From contig QAZA01000039.1 in the NCBI GenBank assembly GCA_003054695.1, positions 62,001 through 126,000 on the forward strand: a stretch of 64,000 nt of DNA. Direction: 5' to 3'. Of the stretch, positions 16,601-25,359 are shown piece by piece. Below the pieces are notes generated by a model, which worked only from the letters and a program-made list of their open reading frames with translations, was not told the DNA's origin and ran no database searches. How positions within the stretch are numbered: position 1 is the stretch's first letter; every line of letters starts with the position of its first letter. Origin of the DNA: Verrucomicrobia bacterium LW23 (GTDB lineage Bacteria; Verrucomicrobiota; Verrucomicrobiia; Methylacidiphilales; UBA1321). Made by a program: the position numbers and the translations under genes.

Positions 16601-18063
16601 AGCATTTCCGACGGACCATCCGCGCCCCAGGTCATAAGCGCCCCTGTATCCGCCTTAAGGCGAACGAGATACGCGTCCCTGTTGCCACGCGTCAGGTACA
16701 GATACTCGCCATCGGAAGCAATCCCGTAAAACGGTCCGAATCCACCGCCCACAAATGGATTATTGCGCCACAGTACCTTGCCCTCGTAGTCCACCTTCAC
16801 GATCGCGCGCCCCGCCTCCGACACAGGCCACAGCAGGTAAATGCCACTCGCGTCTGCCGCCGCCGCAATCGGGTTGGAGTGATCGCCGCCCCAGCCGCCC
16901 TTGCCGTCCCGCGTGCTCCACGGCGGGATGCCCGACGTGCCGACCGACCCCGCGTACTCCGCGCGAAGCCCCCCGTGCATGTAGGCGCCCCACGTGTAGG
17001 TGCCGGGCTCCAGCTGCCGCCCCCAGGCGTCACGGCCGTCCCAGTGGATGGTGTGCCTGCCGCCGGTAAGTGACTCGCCGCCAATAACTTCGCGCAGCAC
17101 CTCGCCCTTCGGCCCCATAATGTTAAGCGATACCTTGCGGCCGCCTTCTGGCACCGTCACCTCGATCGGCACGCCCACCGTCGGCAATCCTGTCTCCGCC
17201 GGGCCCATCGCGGCGATCAGCGCCTGCAGTGTCGGCCGACGCCGCTCGCCCAGGCTTTTGGCCGCAAACTCCACCCGGCCCCACGCGTTGGGGCGATTGA
17301 ACGCAAACGTGCCGGGATTTGTATTGTAGCACAGCGGCACGCGCGACGTATCTCCGCCAATATAAATGGTTTCCGCAATAAGGGCCGTCTTGTCGCCAGG
17401 CTTGAAGGGATTGCGACCGCCAGGCACATTCATCGCGCTCCAAGGCACCCGCGCCTCCAGCGTGTACCCAGCCTCGCCGTCGGGCAGCAATATCACCTTC
17501 GATCCCGGTGGATTCACGCTCTTGCCCAGGTTAAGCTTCGTGCCCTCCGCCACGTGCAGAAAATTCTCCTGCGTTTGCGTGTTGCGCCAAAAACTCAGGT
17601 GCACAATGCGCGTGTTCGCCGCGTCGCGATCGCGATCCAGCGGATACTTCGCCCCCGGGTCCGCGCTCATCCGCACCTGCAAAATGTCGCCGGACCAGAA
17701 CGCATCCTGCGGATTATTGATATTGGTATAGGGCCGGCCAGGCATCGTCACCCGCGCCGCAATGTAAAACGCCTCGTCGTCGTACATAAACGCCCAGTCG
17801 CCATTCATCTTGTGGGCGGATTGCTCGGAGATGTAGACCGGCTCCTGCGCCGAGAGGTCCCAGTCACCCAGGTTGCCGTCCACCGCCGGCGCCTTGCCAT
17901 CGCGCACGGGGACGGCGGTGACCTGGCCGTTGCAGAAATCCACCGCGCGGGCAGGTGTAATGGCCGGCGCGGCGGCAAAGGCGGCGAAAAGCACGGCTGC
18001 AAGGGCGCGCGTGGCGAATGCGCGTATATAACCTGCGCGATGGCAAAAGCTTACGGATTTCAT
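13693..18063 (-). CDS. Large secreted propeller/CBM9-like protein, unknown function
   Basis: This 1456-residue protein begins with a signal peptide (hydrophobic stretch then ITPARA-VD, cleavage near residue 40). Residues of about 45-270 look like a carbohydrate-binding family 9/DOMON-type beta-sandwich (VDGNLGDWD, FMYDDEAFYIAARV, YTLEARVPWSAMNV). Around 310-370 a FlgD-like Ig segment reads HTIHWDGRDAWGRQLEPGTY. The long middle (about 390-1130) has repeated NHL/propeller-like strands (GLAVAPGSGDLYAVSY, FGIALDVPAP, GLAMDAKGCLVVPEA), and an EF-hand-like calcium loop DQNGDGRVQESEE sits within it. A second CBM9-like module closes the C-terminus. It is probably extracellular or periplasmic and glycan-linked, but no catalytic signature is evident. 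It is the last gene of a long minus-strand series. Confidence 0.85.
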   Translation of the reverse strand: MKSVSFCHRAGYIRAFATRALAAVLFAAFAAAPAITPARAVDFCNGQVTAVPVRDGKAPAVDGNLGDWDLSAQEPVYISEQSAHKMNGDWAFMYDDEAFYIAARVTMPGRPYTNINNPQDAFWSGDILQVRMSADPGAKYPLDRDRDAANTRIVHLSFWRNTQTQENFLHVAEGTKLNLGKSVNPPGSKVILLPDGEAGYTLEARVPWSAMNVPGGRNPFKPGDKTALIAETIYIGGDTSRVPLCYNTNPGTFAFNRPNAWGRVEFAAKSLGERRRPTLQALIAAMGPAETGLPTVGVPIEVTVPEGGRKVSLNIMGPKGEVLREVIGGESLTGGRHTIHWDGRDAWGRQLEPGTYTWGAYMHGGLRAEYAGSVGTSGIPPWSTRDGKGGWGGDHSNPIAAAADASGIYLLWPVSEAGRAIVKVDYEGKVLWRNNPFVGGGFGPFYGIASDGEYLYLTRGNRDAYLVRLKADTGALMTWGADGPSEMLVSRTDTPAVVPCLTTPASFSAGKDYPPTSFTRSRSDGIAPKLYVGIEEDEASDLPPVLQPDPVGLAYSPRDGGTLYLSVYSADKVLVLDAATGKAREGGANAAELKVRGPRGLAVAPGSGDLYAVSYVPGREGVAEVLCFAGGQGEGKAVISGKAVLDAPFGIALDVPAPLKGGHSSGSAPRPQHIFVSNLGAAQQVKVFDAQSGREVGAIGTKGGRPWQGRYNGAALLMPAGLAMDAKGCLVVPEAAPPKVFSRFSLQMNEGGSEQPRFTEKLEKRWFGPGVYWNSTWPMPEDPRHVFYMNSHAIGRARLGSGPDQPGLPDAYWESRMAGFPQIPDMEGGIPQPQTLRAANGRLYLVRDAREHAVMVLNDDETMRPVATFTAFSATAKDNPLKINHLKVWVDQNGDGRVQESEESVLKDLADGQPFPVVSHTTASVYMEPKGDLLFSTSSNCILHIPAAEKDAFAADGSVRWNMAGARLLVREVLPGAKQMHTTYRQGILGVRRDSAGHIYTAFNTRVDGTSGGPFDYPTPAIATRMKEGMGHTSSFNVIKFARYDAAGNLVWMAGRKATAGARPGEMYHHWNLAGLVNDRYVAAGSEWGQIYFYTTDGFFVDALMNNPGDVTQPGPYTFGGETSGGRVAFFAETGELWAYSTGMAYQVRGFSQGVVERETRLTGEVRLDKFYDLPEGHPMAGAAPVKPLQVVELKENAARDNAMWRGIPTAELKRNGKPLARAQLALDQEFLYARIQVADESPLQNGAGEVQLAFKGGDTAGIVLGPVRNEAKAKDKAPVAGDIRLMAAMIGGKPRLIAMKAVPGTASSPAATPSAAKPFEYYTPSAGRVQFVFVDEVPGARVELTRSAPGDDAAGGGTSVVGPGYTATFAVPRAFLDRELELKSGTTVRGDIEVRLSGDGGRGLQATSRNYYFTPNTAETTMTDDVPTEARLYPQHWGPVEIVPAGTPAGIGKEK

Positions 18064-18229
18064 GCGGAAAAGGAGTAAAGGCCGGTTGGAACGTATGAGG
18101 GAGCTATTGATAGCAATGATTGCCTGCTACTGACGGAGATCATGCCCCAAGCCAACCATTCTTGCAACCACACTGTACTGCATACACAATCAATACAACA
18201 GTGGCGCCAAATCTCCCCGGTTCCACCGC

Positions 18230-19675
18230 CTATTTACCCGCCGCATCGGCCGGCCTTGAGGGGGCGACCGCTTTCGGTGGGTCCTTTGCCTCGGCATTGA
18301 GGGGCAATACTGTTTCGCCCTGCAGATAGCTTACAGGTTGTATACCCATACGTCTTGCAATACCTATATCAATAAAAGTGTAAGCAATATTATCGCGCGC
18401 CACATCAGCGCCAAACTCAGACATCATGGTGCGTACACCATTTCGCTGCCCGGCAGCAATAGCTCCCACAAAATTGCGATAGCTTTGTGCATACTTTTTG
18501 GGCACCCCGCGCGGCACATTGCCGCCCAGCAGCTTCAGGCCTTCGATAAACGCTTTCTCCTCAGGCTCCTCCCCAATCGCGGTCGTCTCGATAAATATGA
18601 CGCGCCGCAGCGTATCGCGCGCGGCCACGGTGCCGGGAGGCGCCGGCTGATCCGGCGCAAGTTCCACAGCGATAAGGCAATGCCCCGGCACGAGCATCAG
18701 CGAGCCCTCAATGCCAAGCTTGCGCAGCACCGCCAGAATCAGCGCGCTTCCATCCACGCAATTGCTCTGCTGATAATTCAGCGACTCCCCCATAAACCGC
18801 ACGTACTGGCTCGTCATGCTCTGCGAAAAGCCGGCCGGGATGGGCGTGTTACTGTAACGTATCTTCCTCTCGCGCAGTGCCGCCCATATCGCAAAAACCT
18901 CTCGCGCCACGCTGTCGCGCCCCGCCTGGTAACCGACAAACCGGTTGATAATACCTGTTGCAAGTGCTTCTTTCAGAATAAGATCGATCGTCGGATCTCC
19001 TTCATTCACATACGCCGCAAACATCCACGGCATCCCCAGCGCCTCGCCGCTTCCCGGCGACATCTCACCGGGCATCAGCCTGCGGCCAAACGGGCAGTCG
19101 TTGAGCGACCGTACCGTAATGCGCCGCTTTTGCGAGCCCACCTCGTCGCTATCCACAAGTACCGTAAACGTAACGGTTTCCGGCGTCGTCTCGCGCGTGC
19201 TGCGCAGCTCATGATAATTCCATTCCAATGTGGGAAAAAGGCGATAAGTGCCCGGCTTTTCAATCTTGAACTCCTGCGACGACAACTTGACGTAACGCGT
19301 GCTGCGAATCTCCACCCCCACCGTCGTGTTCGGCCGCGTCACCTCCACTTCCACACCCAGCTGCCCGTTGCGCTCGCCGCGCTCGTTGGCCGGAATTGCG
19401 GGGAGTAACTCGGATGCGGCAGTCTCAGTAAGTGTTGCCGTAGCAAGGACATAGGACGGATAGAGCTGGTTGTCCATCCGCACCAGCGGCTCCCATTTCC
19501 CCACAGCCGGGGCCTGTAGCGGCGCATTGGCGGTCGCCGGGGTGTTGGTTGCCGCATTTTCCTGCGCTCCAACATTTTGCGTAGAGGACAGTAATGCAGC
19601 GAGTGCCGCCCCCAGACAAAGCGCGCGGTAGCCGGCCCACATTACGGGAATGCTCGTAAGATATTGTCTTTTCAT
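18230..19675 (-). CDS. Exported transglutaminase-like protein, unknown role
   Basis: This 481-residue protein starts with an export signal (about 35 residues ending NVGA-QE). The mature N-terminal half is beta-rich (VEVEVTRPNTTVGVEIRST). The C-terminal half carries NYQQSNCVDGSALILAVL and LVPGHCLIAVEL. This is the Cys...His arrangement of the bacterial transglutaminase/papain-like fold found in exported proteins, with a possible third acidic position in the strand FIETTAIG. The partner substrate is unknown. It stands 18 bp downstream of nnr on the same strand and upstream of the 1456-residue secreted protein, with 166 bp between them, so it may share transcription with both. Whether it is an active enzyme cannot be told; the Cys and His are both present. 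Confidence 0.75.
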   Translation of the reverse strand: MKRQYLTSIPVMWAGYRALCLGAALAALLSSTQNVGAQENAATNTPATANAPLQAPAVGKWEPLVRMDNQLYPSYVLATATLTETAASELLPAIPANERGERNGQLGVEVEVTRPNTTVGVEIRSTRYVKLSSQEFKIEKPGTYRLFPTLEWNYHELRSTRETTPETVTFTVLVDSDEVGSQKRRITVRSLNDCPFGRRLMPGEMSPGSGEALGMPWMFAAYVNEGDPTIDLILKEALATGIINRFVGYQAGRDSVAREVFAIWAALRERKIRYSNTPIPAGFSQSMTSQYVRFMGESLNYQQSNCVDGSALILAVLRKLGIEGSLMLVPGHCLIAVELAPDQPAPPGTVAARDTLRRVIFIETTAIGEEPEEKAFIEGLKLLGGNVPRGVPKKYAQSYRNFVGAIAAGQRNGVRTMMSEFGADVARDNIAYTFIDIGIARRMGIQPVSYLQGETVLPLNAEAKDPPKAVAPSRPADAAGK

Positions 19676-19692
19676 GCTTTACGGTCAGGCAT

Positions 19693-21393
19693 TCAGGTCC
19701 ATCGCATCGATGCCAGCTTGCGTGCGGACGCAATGGCCTGGGGAATGCGCCTGCTGACATCGCTGGCCCGCACGCCAACCTCGCAACCGTGCACAGCTGC
19801 CTCCAGGTCCGCCGCGTGCCCGTGCAGCCAGACGGCGGCGCGCGCGGCGTCACCTAAGTCGTTGCCCTGCGCGATGATAGCTGCGATCAAACCTGTGAGA
19901 GTATCGCCCGAGCCGCCCGCGGCAAGTGCAGGGTTGCCGCTGCTGTTCCACGAGGTCTCCACCGCGTCGGCCGGGCCGCTCGGCACAATGTTGTCGTCGG
20001 ACTCATCCTCTTCCGCATACCAGACGGGGGTTGACACGATCGTGCGCATGCCCTTCAGCACCAGCACTATACCGTGATTGCGCGCAAAGGCCCGCGAGTG
20101 CTGGGCGCGCTCGCGCAGCGAGAGCTGGGATACGCCGAGCAGCCGGCGCATCTCCCCCAAATGCGGCGTAAGGACCGCGCGCCCATGGAGATCCGCCATC
20201 AGGTCGGGCCGCGTGGCCAGGACGGTGAGGGCGCTGGCGTCCAGCACCAGCGGTTGCGACGTGCTGAGAATCACCAGCTCGAGAATAGCCTCCGCCGCCT
20301 CGCCGGCGCCCAGGCCGGGGCCGATGGCGATGACCGATGCGGAGGAACAGATGCGCTGCCACTCCTCGCCGTCCGGGCCGTTCTCTTCGTCGCCCTCCAC
20401 GGGCCACGCGCTTACCATCGCCTCGGGCGGGGCAAGCGCTGCAACTGACGGCAGCACAACGGGATGCACCGCGAGGTTCACCAGCCCGGCTCCTCCGCTC
20501 AGCGCCGCCAGCGCACTCAGAATCGGCGCGCCGGCCATGCCCGGCGAGCCACCGACGATAAGCACGCGGCCAAAGTTGCCTTTGTACGAGGCCGCGGAGC
20601 GGCGCGGAAAGGCCAGCGCCGCGTCGGCGGCGGTGAGGAGCGATTCGTGGCGGGCCAGGGAGGCGGCGTCGGCGGGGGTAGGCTGCAGGTCCTCGCTGTC
20701 AAAAATCGGGATGACCTCAAGGCGGCCGACCCAATGCCCAACTGCTTCGCGCACAAGGACATCCTTGGGCCAACCCACGGTTAGTGTAAGGCTGGCGACG
20801 AACGCGGGCGGCAGGTCTTCTTCGTCCTGGGTGCCGTCGCTCTCCAGGGCGTCGGCGACGGCGAGCAGGCCGGTGGGGATATCCAGCGCAACGGTGTTGA
20901 AGTTACGCGTTTGTCGTTGATCCTCAAGCTCTTCCAACAGCTCGGCGAGGTTGTCGCGAGGGGCTCCGCTGCTTCCCAGCCCAAGCAGCGCGTCCACCAC
21001 AACGCCGTCGGAATCCGGCCAGTCGCTCTCCGCAACTCCTTCGCGCTCAGCGATATCCACGCAAGGTGCCGACGCCCGCAGTGTGCTGAGCTTGACGCGG
21101 GGCAGCTCGGCCAGCGCATCGGTAGGGAAGAGCCAGCGAATGCGAATGGCATAGCCGGGGATGGCGCTCAGGTACCTGGCCATGACGAGGCCGTCGCCGG
21201 CATTGTTGCCTTTACCGCACAGTATCAACATGTTACGCGGATTCGGGTAGTCGGGGGGATAAGCCGCGGCAAACGCGATTGCCATGCGCTTGCCGGCCAG
21301 TTCCATCAGTTCGTCGGCGCTGGTGCCGGGGGCGCCGGAGGCGATGATGCGCTTTTCATAGGCCAGCATTTCGGCCACGCTGAGGATCGTCAT
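19693..21393 (-). CDS. nnr: Bifunctional NAD(P)H-hydrate epimerase / ADP-dependent dehydratase
   Basis: This enzyme repairs hydrated NAD(P)H. The N-terminal YjeF domain interconverts R and S epimers and the C-terminal ribokinase-like domain dehydrates the S form with ADP. The 566-residue protein has the epimerase motif LCGKGNNAGDGLVMARYL in its first 90 residues. In the C-terminal domain it has VLIVGGSPGMAGAPILSALAA, the central LTPHLGEMRRLL, VLKGMRTIV and the catalytic AAGGSGDTLTGLIAAIIAQG. Two short acidic insertions (ALESDGTQDEEDLPP and EEDESDDNIVPSG) are local additions. It is followed by the transglutaminase-like gene and preceded by moaA, 23 bp upstream. Confidence 0.95.
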   Translation of the reverse strand: MTILSVAEMLAYEKRIIASGAPGTSADELMELAGKRMAIAFAAAYPPDYPNPRNMLILCGKGNNAGDGLVMARYLSAIPGYAIRIRWLFPTDALAELPRVKLSTLRASAPCVDIAEREGVAESDWPDSDGVVVDALLGLGSSGAPRDNLAELLEELEDQRQTRNFNTVALDIPTGLLAVADALESDGTQDEEDLPPAFVASLTLTVGWPKDVLVREAVGHWVGRLEVIPIFDSEDLQPTPADAASLARHESLLTAADAALAFPRRSAASYKGNFGRVLIVGGSPGMAGAPILSALAALSGGAGLVNLAVHPVVLPSVAALAPPEAMVSAWPVEGDEENGPDGEEWQRICSSASVIAIGPGLGAGEAAEAILELVILSTSQPLVLDASALTVLATRPDLMADLHGRAVLTPHLGEMRRLLGVSQLSLRERAQHSRAFARNHGIVLVLKGMRTIVSTPVWYAEEDESDDNIVPSGPADAVETSWNSSGNPALAAGGSGDTLTGLIAAIIAQGNDLGDAARAAVWLHGHAADLEAAVHGCEVGVRASDVSRRIPQAIASARKLASMRWT

Positions 21394-21416
21394 GGGAGGA
21401 GGTGGTGGGACGAGGA

Positions 21417-22403
21417 TCAGCCGCCGATGGCCGTCATGATGCGGCCCGGGGTGTAGTTATCGCGAAAGAGATGGACGGGCGGTTTCTCCGCAAGGGATTG
21501 GCGCAGAAGGAGATCGAGGCGCGGCTCGCTCAACTCGGGGCGCATCGCGGGCTTCAGATCAATCTCGCCGTGGTTGCCCAGGCAGGGGCGGATTTTGCCG
21601 TCGGCGGTAAGGCGCACTTTATTGCAGTTATCGCAAAAGTGGAGATCCGTAAGCGCGCCGATGAAGCCGAGGGTGACGCCCAGATTGGGGAGGCGAAAGT
21701 ACTTCGCCGGGCCTTGGCCAAGCCTATCCTCCACAGGCACAAGGGGTTCCAGTTGCTCCAGAGCACGCTTCACTTCGGCGACGGGGAGAAAATTGGAGTC
21801 ATCGAGCATCTCGGTAAGGCTCACCGGCATAAGCTCGATAAAGCGCAGAACGAGGTCGTGCTCCGCCGCAAAGCGTACAAGGGGAAGGATTTGCGAATCA
21901 TTCTTGCCGCGCATCAGCACCGTGTTGAGCTTAATGGAGCGAATGCCGGCGGCGCGGGCGGCGCGAATACCCGCGAGCACGGGCGCCAGCTCGCCCCGGG
22001 TAATGTGTCGGTAGATGTCGGGATCGAGCGCATCCAGGCTTATGTTAATACGCGTAAGCCCTGCATCCGCAAGGGGTTGCGCCAGCTGGACAAGGCGGGT
22101 GCCGTTGGTGGTGATCTGAACCGTGTCGACGCCGGGAATGGCGTAAAGGCTGCGAACAAACGCGGGAACGCCGGGGCGCAGCAGTGGTTCCCCGCCGGTT
22201 ATGCGGAAGTGCTTGAAGCCCAACGATGTGGCTGCCCGGACGACGGCAAGGATCTCATCGAAGCTGAGAATGTCGCCACGCGGCATCCAGTCGGAGAAAC
22301 TCTCCGGCATGCAATATAAACACCTCTCGTTGCAACGGTCTGTAATGCTAAGCCGCATGTAATCCACGCGGCGCGGCGGCGGGGCCGGGCTTTGCGCGGG
22401 CAT
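21417..22403 (-). CDS. moaA: GTP 3',8-cyclase (molybdenum cofactor biosynthesis)
   Basis: MoaA is a radical SAM enzyme that turns GTP into 3',8-cyclo-7,8-dihydro-GTP, the first step to molybdopterin. The radical SAM cluster motif CNERCLYC follows RLSITDR near the N-terminus, ITGGEPLLRP binds SAM, and the second 4Fe-4S cluster ligands are in CDNCNKVRLTADGKIRPCLG. The extreme C-terminus GRIMTAIGG ends in the essential GG dipeptide. The ATG at 22401-22403 leaves only a short tail before the core; in-frame GTG (22430) and TTG (22466) codons would extend it. No other molybdenum cofactor gene is in the window. Confidence 0.94.
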   Translation of the reverse strand: MPAQSPAPPPRRVDYMRLSITDRCNERCLYCMPESFSDWMPRGDILSFDEILAVVRAATSLGFKHFRITGGEPLLRPGVPAFVRSLYAIPGVDTVQITTNGTRLVQLAQPLADAGLTRINISLDALDPDIYRHITRGELAPVLAGIRAARAAGIRSIKLNTVLMRGKNDSQILPLVRFAAEHDLVLRFIELMPVSLTEMLDDSNFLPVAEVKRALEQLEPLVPVEDRLGQGPAKYFRLPNLGVTLGFIGALTDLHFCDNCNKVRLTADGKIRPCLGNHGEIDLKPAMRPELSEPRLDLLLRQSLAEKPPVHLFRDNYTPGRIMTAIGG

Positions 22404-22523
22404 GTTGCGGATGGCGGTGGAGACAGGCACGCCTTTCAGTATAGACGCGGGGCGGCGGTGGAGCAAGCGCGCCGTGAGGCAGAATGCCGGTGTGCTGCCG
22501 CGGACGGGGCGGGAGCAGTCGAT

Positions 22524-23063
22524 TTACGTTCGGGACTTCATCTTTTTGATGGCGAGGGCGTATGCAGTTATCCTTTGCTCAAACGTCCATTGTGGTTGTG
22601 CTTCCACGCCGGTCATCTTTGTTAAAGCTTCTTCTATAACGATGCGGGCCTGGCTACGGAAGTAGAGTTCATCTTCGCCGCGCCATATAGGTGTATCGTC
22701 GCTATTGATATAGCGTTTAAGGAGGGCCTGGGCGGCCTTTTTGCTTTTGAGCTCGCCAACGACGCACGCGATGTCTAACTCGCTGAAGTCAAAGCGGTTA
22801 CTGAGGAGGCCGAGGACGAGATCGAGGCCGCCGGCTTTGATGAGCGAGCGGGCGGCGTCCTGAATTTTGGCGGAGCCCTCGTTCTTTTCCACGGCCTGCA
22901 GTAGGGCGGCGGCCGGCGCCTGAAGCGTGCCTTTGGCCTCGCGCAGCACGTCCGCGGGCGGCAAGGCGTCCTGTCCGCACGCCGGGGCGGCGGGTGCGAG
23001 AGCGAGGATCGCGAGGGCTAGCGCGAGGATGAGCTCGTGGGCGGATGAGGCGATGTTGCGCAT
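22524..23063 (-). CDS. Exported hypothetical protein
   Basis: This 179-residue protein has a clear signal peptide (long alanine/leucine stretch, cleavage near ACG-QD at about residue 30). The mature part is mostly helical and charged, with segments like SAKIQDAARSLIKAGGLDLV and VVGELKSKKAAQALLKRYI that resemble degenerate HEAT/ARM-type repeats. I do not recognise a family. It lies 70 bp after the 684-residue membrane protein on the same strand, suggesting a joint role in the envelope, and moaA follows it. Confidence 0.7.
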   Translation of the reverse strand: MRNIASSAHELILALALAILALAPAAPACGQDALPPADVLREAKGTLQAPAAALLQAVEKNEGSAKIQDAARSLIKAGGLDLVLGLLSNRFDFSELDIACVVGELKSKKAAQALLKRYINSDDTPIWRGEDELYFRSQARIVIEEALTKMTGVEAQPQWTFEQRITAYALAIKKMKSRT

Positions 23064-23134
23064 GGGGAAGTATTCGCGGGGGCGGCGCGGCTTCTTTCAG
23101 CGGAGGCATGCCGAACCGCGCTGCCCTGGGCCCA

Positions 23135-25189
23135 TTACTTCGCCAAGTTCTCGCGAAGCGATTTGAAGTAGCGCAGCACCTGGTCGCGGCGGGCGGCGGG
23201 GAGGGGCTCGTCGGTGAGCGCTTCTTCCTCTTTTTGCAGCTCCTGGCGCGCGGCTTCGGTCTTGTTGCGGGCGGTGTGGTTGTTGCCGCCGGCGCCCTGA
23301 ATGCTGCGGCTGTAGCTGGCGCCCTGATCGTTGTGGGCGGCGTTGACAGTGACGGTGCCGCTGGCCTCGGTGGCCTTGGTGGTATCGGTGCCGTAGCCGG
23401 CGCTGCCGGTGCCGGGACGGCTGCCGCCGGGGATGGACGACGAGCCGCCGGGCATGCCGCCTTCCATACCGGGGATGGGGGCGCCGCCGTTGCCGCCGGG
23501 CATCATAAAAGCGGGGTCGCCGCCCTCGCTGCCGGGCACGGGCGGGGCGATGGCCATGCCTTTCTGCTTGTCGCCGTCGTCCTCGCCCTCGTTGGGATCT
23601 TTCTCGCGCATCATGCCGGCGCCGGGGATGGGGTTGGAGTTCTGGTCGTTCTGATCCTGCTGATCCTGATCGCCATTGCGCGGTTGGGGGCGCTTGCCGC
23701 TGTTGCTCGGGTTCTGATCGCCCGGGTCGTCCAGGCGGAGGGGGCGCTGGCTGAGGGCGCGAGGGGCGTTGCTGTTGGACTCATCGCCGCTGTTTTGCTG
23801 CTGCTGCTTGTCGTTGCCTTGCTGAGAGTCAGAGGGATCAGTCTCGCTGGAGTTGGGCAGGGATTTGAGGTCGCCGGCTTCGCCGCCAAAGATCTCCTGG
23901 CCGGCGCTGCGCAGGTCGCGGGCGAGGTCCTGCAGTTGCTGCTCGGCCTGCTTGCGTTCCTCCTGGCGTTGGAGCTTTTTGGCCAGATCGCTGAAGCGTT
24001 CGCCGGCATCCTTTGGCTTGTTTTCGTGAAGGTCGCCGGACGCCTTTTCGACGGCCTCGCCGGGGGCTTTCTGTTTGTCCTCGGCTTCGGCGGCTTTCAG
24101 CGCTTCGTTCAGGGCGTTTTCGATGCGTTTGCGTTCTTCCAGCTTCAGGGCGTCGTCTTTGAGTTTGTCGGCCAGCTTTTCGCTCTCTTCGGCGGCTTTA
24201 TTCAGGTCCTGGGCGCGCAGCTGGGCGGAGAGGGGGGCGGTATCCGCGTGGCGATCCATCTCGTCGAGCATTTTGTTGCTCAGTTTGGAGTCATCGCCTT
24301 TACCCAGGCTTTTGGCCAGTTCGTCGGCCTGGCGGGCGCGGCGTTCGAGGGCTTCGAGGACTTCGCGAGGGGTTTGCGTGCCTTTCATGGCTTCGGCGGC
24401 GTCGCCGAGCACTTTTTTCATTTCCTCAAACTTTTTCATCTCCTCCGGGGTGAGGAAGGGGGGCGCTTTCATGTCGTCGGCGCGCTTTTTGGCTTCCTCG
24501 GCCAGGCGGGCGGCGCGGGCGCGTTCTTCGGCGCTCAGGCTCTCCAGGCCGGGAGGGGTGGGGATGCGGCCGAGGCCGGTGGCGGCCAGGACGGTGAGGA
24601 TGAGCACGGCCAGCACGGAGCGCACCGGCAGGGGCATGGGGAAGACGCCGGAGAGTTTAGGCAGGGCGTCGTACAGGGTGTTGTCGGCGCGGGTAAGGTG
24701 CAGGGCGATGGCGGCGGAGTGCTCGCCGCGCGCGGCAAAATCGTAGGCGGAGACGAGAGTCTCCTTGAGGTTGGCGCGGTTGTCCCACGTGGCCAGGGAT
24801 TGGACGTAGTCGGGGCGGCGCAGCCAGCAAAAGAGGCCGGTGCCGAGGATCCAGCCGAGCGTAAACATCACGGCGGCAATTATTTCTGCCGATGGCGCGT
24901 AGCCGCGCAGGGCGGTGCGCCACAGGAGCAGTGCGCCCAGGGCGCCGCCGATGATGGCGGGCGCGGTGGCCTCCAGCGTGGCGATCCATCGGATCGCGAC
25001 CAGGCGCATCATCACGCTGCGGGCGGCGGCGATGTAGACGGGCCACTGCGGCAACGGCAGAGCGCGGGATTTGCCGGCAAGCGCGCCCTTTGCCCTGCGC
25101 CGACCGCTGGTGGTAGTAATGCCGCCCGCCGCGGTAAGCTCCGCGCGACGGGAACGCGGCGTCGGTTCGTTCTGGAGAAGGGAGGGCAT
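23135..25189 (-). CDS. Membrane-anchored coiled-coil protein, DUF4175-like
   Basis: This 684-residue protein has three N-terminal hydrophobic segments between about residues 60 and 215 (IIGGALGALLLW, AAVMFTLGWILGTGLFCWL, VLAVLILTVLAATGLG). About 230 residues of charged, helical, probably coiled-coil sequence follow (EERARAARLAEEAKKRADD onward). Next come a Q/N/S-rich and then a glycine/proline-rich disordered part, and a short charged C-terminal helix. This layout resembles the DUF4175 membrane proteins that accompany BatA/MoxR-type operons in other bacteria, but those partners are not in this window. Its role is unknown; anchoring an envelope complex is a guess. The start is the ATG at 25187-25189. 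Confidence 0.75.
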   Translation of the reverse strand: MPSLLQNEPTPRSRRAELTAAGGITTTSGRRRAKGALAGKSRALPLPQWPVYIAAARSVMMRLVAIRWIATLEATAPAIIGGALGALLLWRTALRGYAPSAEIIAAVMFTLGWILGTGLFCWLRRPDYVQSLATWDNRANLKETLVSAYDFAARGEHSAAIALHLTRADNTLYDALPKLSGVFPMPLPVRSVLAVLILTVLAATGLGRIPTPPGLESLSAEERARAARLAEEAKKRADDMKAPPFLTPEEMKKFEEMKKVLGDAAEAMKGTQTPREVLEALERRARQADELAKSLGKGDDSKLSNKMLDEMDRHADTAPLSAQLRAQDLNKAAEESEKLADKLKDDALKLEERKRIENALNEALKAAEAEDKQKAPGEAVEKASGDLHENKPKDAGERFSDLAKKLQRQEERKQAEQQLQDLARDLRSAGQEIFGGEAGDLKSLPNSSETDPSDSQQGNDKQQQQNSGDESNSNAPRALSQRPLRLDDPGDQNPSNSGKRPQPRNGDQDQQDQNDQNSNPIPGAGMMREKDPNEGEDDGDKQKGMAIAPPVPGSEGGDPAFMMPGGNGGAPIPGMEGGMPGGSSSIPGGSRPGTGSAGYGTDTTKATEASGTVTVNAAHNDQGASYSRSIQGAGGNNHTARNKTEAARQELQKEEEALTDEPLPAARRDQVLRYFKSLRENLAK

Positions 25190-25359
25190 GGGGCGGCCTT
25201 GCGTTGCGGGTTGTGGAGTTGCCTCGCAGCAAAGCCTAGCGCATATGGGGACGGTTGGCGAGGGGAATCTGGGCCGGGCCGGCGGAATGCGCGGGCAGGC
25301 GCCCCGGGGATTTCGGGCTCGCCTGCGTCCAAATCCGCTTAAAGTGCGCCTGCAACGCG

